Assembly: GCA_964479435.1 (NCBI GenBank)
Contig: CAYZME010000025.1
Location: 1 to 24,680, forward strand
Origin: JAAYKS01 sp964479435
Lineage (GTDB): Bacteria; Bacillota; Clostridia; Saccharofermentanales; UBA5734
DNA length: 24,680 nt
Reading direction: 5' to 3'
The stretch's first letter is position 1. Every line of letters begins with the position of its first letter. Below are positions 22,520 to 24,680 of this stretch, one piece after another. The notes under the pieces are model-generated. The model was given only the letters and a program-made list of their open reading frames with translations. It made no database searches and had not been told where the DNA came from. The translations under genes and the position numbers were made by a program.

Positions 22520-24680
22520 CAAAATCATCGCGACCGGCCGCGCCGGCCCCCGCCACACAAAAACCCGGGCGACCCGCGCCCCGCGCCGGCGGCCGCCCGC
22601 ACGGCCCGATGGGCATGGGCGCGCCGGTGGAAAAAGCCGCCGACTTCCGCGGTACCATGCGCCGCCTGCTCTCCTATCTCAAACCCTACCGGGTCGGCCT
22701 GGCGGCTGTGCTGTTGTCGGCCATCCTGAGCGTGGTGTTTTCCATCGCCGGGCCCAAAATCATGGGCCGCGGCACCAATGTCTTGTTCAATGGCGTCATG
22801 AGCCGGATGGTCACGCGGCAGATCGAGGGCGCGTTTGGCGGGCAGGCGCCGGCCTGGTTGGACGAGAAGACCCTGCTGGCCATGCTGAAAGCCATGGGCG
22901 ACGAAAATGTGCTGCGCGTGGTGGAGAGCGATTCGTTCGCGTCGGAAGAGGTCGCGGCGGCCTTGTCGCACGCGAACCCGGATCTCCAGCCGCTGGCCGA
23001 CGCCATCGCGCGCATGCCGGAGTCGGAAGTCCAGGCGTTGATCCACAGCTTTTCTCGTGTCGATGCCGGCCGCATCGCCGACATGTTGTCGGGGATGGAA
23101 ATCCAAATCGGCGGCGGCGTGGATTACGCCCGGATCGGCACGATCCTGGCTTGGCTGGTGGGGATTTACCTGCTCAGCGCGCTGTTCGGCTGGTTCCAGA
23201 TCTGGCAGATGGCCGGCATCACGCAAAAAACCGTCTACACGCTGCGCCGGGACGTCGATGAAAAGCTCGACCGACTGCCGGTCCGTACATTTGACAGGAT
23301 GCCGCGCGGCGACCTGCTGTCCCGTGTGACCAACGACATCGACAACATCCAGCAGACCCTCAGCCAGAGCATCACCCAGGTGATGACCGCCCTGCTGACC
23401 CTCCTCGGCGTGATGGGGATGATGTTGTCGATCAGCCCGTTGCTGGCGCTGGTCTCCCTGATCACGCTGCCGCTGGCCGGCATCACGGCGATGCGGATTG
23501 CCAAACGGTCACAAAAACAATTCACCATCCAGTGGGAGAGCACCGGCGATCTCAACGGACACATCGAGGAAATGTTCTCCGGCCACGGCGTGGTGCAGGC
23601 TTACGGCAAACAGCAGGCGGCCATCGAGAGCTTCGAAACGCACAACCGGCGCTTATTCGGCTCCTCGTTCCGTGCGCAATTTATTTCCGGCCTCGTGATG
23701 CCCGTGATGAATTTCTTCAACAATTTGAATTACGTGGTGATCTGTGTGGTCGGCGGCATCCGCATCGCGCAGGGTAACATTTCCTTTGGCGACTTGCAGG
23801 CCTTCATTCAATACGCGCGCCAGTTTACCCAGCCGATCGCGCAGACCGCCGGGATTTTCAACCTCATCCAGTCGACCGCGGCCTCGGCGGAACGGGTTTT
23901 CGCCTTGCTCGACGAGGCGGAAGAAATCGACGACGTCGCCGGGTCGGCGGCGCGTGCGATTCGCGGTGAGGTGCAATTTGAAAACGTGTCTTTCCGCTAT
24001 GACCCGGAGATCCCGCTGATCGCCGATCTCAACCTGACGGTGGCCCCGGGCGAGACCGTCGCGATCGTCGGCCCGACCGGCGCCGGCAAAACGACGCTGG
24101 TCAATTTGCTGATGCGCTTTTACGAAATCGATGAGGGCGCGATCCGTCTCGACGGACAGGACATCCGCGCGCTCCCCCGCGAAGCGTTGCGCCAGCCGAT
24201 CGGCATGGTGCTACAGGATACCTGGTTGTTCCGGGGGACGATCCGCGAAAACATCGCCTACGGCCGCGAGGGCGCCAGCGACGCTGAAATACGGGCGGCG
24301 GCGCGGGCCGCCTACGTCGATCACTTTGTCCGCACGCTGCCCGACGGGTATGAAACCCAGCTCGAAGACGAGGCCACCAACCTGTCTCAGGGACAACGGC
24401 AGCTGTTGACGATCGCGCGGGCATTCCTCTCGCAGCCGCGCGTCCTGATCCTCGACGAAGCCACCAGTTCGGTCGACACCCGCACGGAGGTGATCGTCCA
24501 GCAGGCGATGGCCCGCCTGATGGAAGGGCGCACCAGCTTTGTCATCGCCCACCGCCTGTCGACGATCCGCAACGCCGATACCATTCTCGTGATGGACCAC
24601 GGGCGGGTGGTCGAACAGGGCAACCATCGGGAATTGCTGGCCCGCGCCGGCTTTTATGCCCGTCTCTACCGCTCACAGTT
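22516..24680 (+). CDS. ABC exporter half-transporter, canonical-site subunit (runs off window)
   Basis: The frame from ATG 22516 stays open to the window end; 721 codons are visible and only a few C-terminal residues are probably missing. The order is: a Pro/Gly/Arg-rich cytoplasmic N-terminal extension (about residues 4-45), first membrane helix (about 59-80), a predicted extracellular insertion of about 110 residues (95-205, helical, acidic), the remaining helices, then the ATPase. Walker A is GPTGAGKTT (about 518), signature LSQGQRQ (about 621), Walker B VLILDEATSS with the catalytic Glu (about 642) and H-loop IAHRLST (about 675). It therefore supplies the catalytic site that complements the preceding degenerate subunit. 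A large loop after helix 1 is also a feature of BmrD-like partners. Export substrate unknown; multidrug or peptide export is typical of the family. Confidence 0.95.
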   Translation, partial: MTKSSRPAAPAPATQKPGRPAPRAGGRPHGPMGMGAPVEKAADFRGTMRRLLSYLKPYRVGLAAVLLSAILSVVFSIAGPKIMGRGTNVLFNGVMSRMVTRQIEGAFGGQAPAWLDEKTLLAMLKAMGDENVLRVVESDSFASEEVAAALSHANPDLQPLADAIARMPESEVQALIHSFSRVDAGRIADMLSGMEIQIGGGVDYARIGTILAWLVGIYLLSALFGWFQIWQMAGITQKTVYTLRRDVDEKLDRLPVRTFDRMPRGDLLSRVTNDIDNIQQTLSQSITQVMTALLTLLGVMGMMLSISPLLALVSLITLPLAGITAMRIAKRSQKQFTIQWESTGDLNGHIEEMFSGHGVVQAYGKQQAAIESFETHNRRLFGSSFRAQFISGLVMPVMNFFNNLNYVVICVVGGIRIAQGNISFGDLQAFIQYARQFTQPIAQTAGIFNLIQSTAASAERVFALLDEAEEIDDVAGSAARAIRGEVQFENVSFRYDPEIPLIADLNLTVAPGETVAIVGPTGAGKTTLVNLLMRFYEIDEGAIRLDGQDIRALPREALRQPIGMVLQDTWLFRGTIRENIAYGREGASDAEIRAAARAAYVDHFVRTLPDGYETQLEDEATNLSQGQRQLLTIARAFLSQPRVLILDEATSSVDTRTEVIVQQAMARLMEGRTSFVIAHRLSTIRNADTILVMDHGRVVEQGNHRELLARAGFYARLYRSQ

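Overview
The window is GC-rich, densely packed bacterial chromosome with strong AGGAGG-type ribosome binding sites and frequent GTG starts. AddAB-type recombination genes, an Isf-like flavoprotein and a two-gene ABC exporter point to an anaerobic, high-GC member of the Bacillota (Clostridia-like). That placement is inferred from gene content only; no rRNA or other marker is present. I see no tRNA, rRNA, CRISPR array, prophage, transposase or plasmid gene.

Layout. Positions 1-109 are a relatively AT-rich leader. Positions 110-10847 hold five plus-strand genes: a Crp/Fnr-type regulator, addB, addA, a stand-alone E2-type acyltransferase-fold protein with its own extended -10 promoter, and an M24 (Xaa-Pro type) peptidase. 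Positions 10850-16364 are a tight minus-strand cluster transcribed in the order pepF (M3 peptidase), aldo/keto reductase, zinc alcohol dehydrogenase, GH29 alpha-L-fucosidase. The fucosidase meets the M24 gene tail to tail with 2 bases between them. A divergent spacer (16371-16685) follows, then a plus-strand cluster: a GH43-like glycosidase and a polar amino-acid ABC importer (lipoprotein, permease, ATPase). An array of seven 18-bp repeats begins inside the last codons of the ATPase gene. After it come an Fe-S flavoprotein and two half-transporters of a heterodimeric ABC exporter; the second runs off the right end of the window.

How the genes fit together. AddA and AddB form the helicase-nuclease that processes double-strand breaks. 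The divergent block joins two cytoplasmic-looking glycosidases, two oxidoreductases, an oligopeptidase and an amino-acid importer. This could be a locus for using fucosylated or pentose-bearing glycoconjugates and their peptides, but that is inference and no sugar transporter is visible. The exporter pair shows the expected asymmetry: one nucleotide-binding domain has a degenerate Walker B and H-loop, the other is canonical.

I do not see a clearly new defence or mobile system. The most unusual sequence is the 18-bp array that copies the end of an ABC ATPase gene together with its stop codon. Next are an inverted repeat laid over a perfect -10 box before the GH43 gene, a palindrome-rich in-frame insertion in addA, and an E2-type acyltransferase fold lacking its catalytic histidine.
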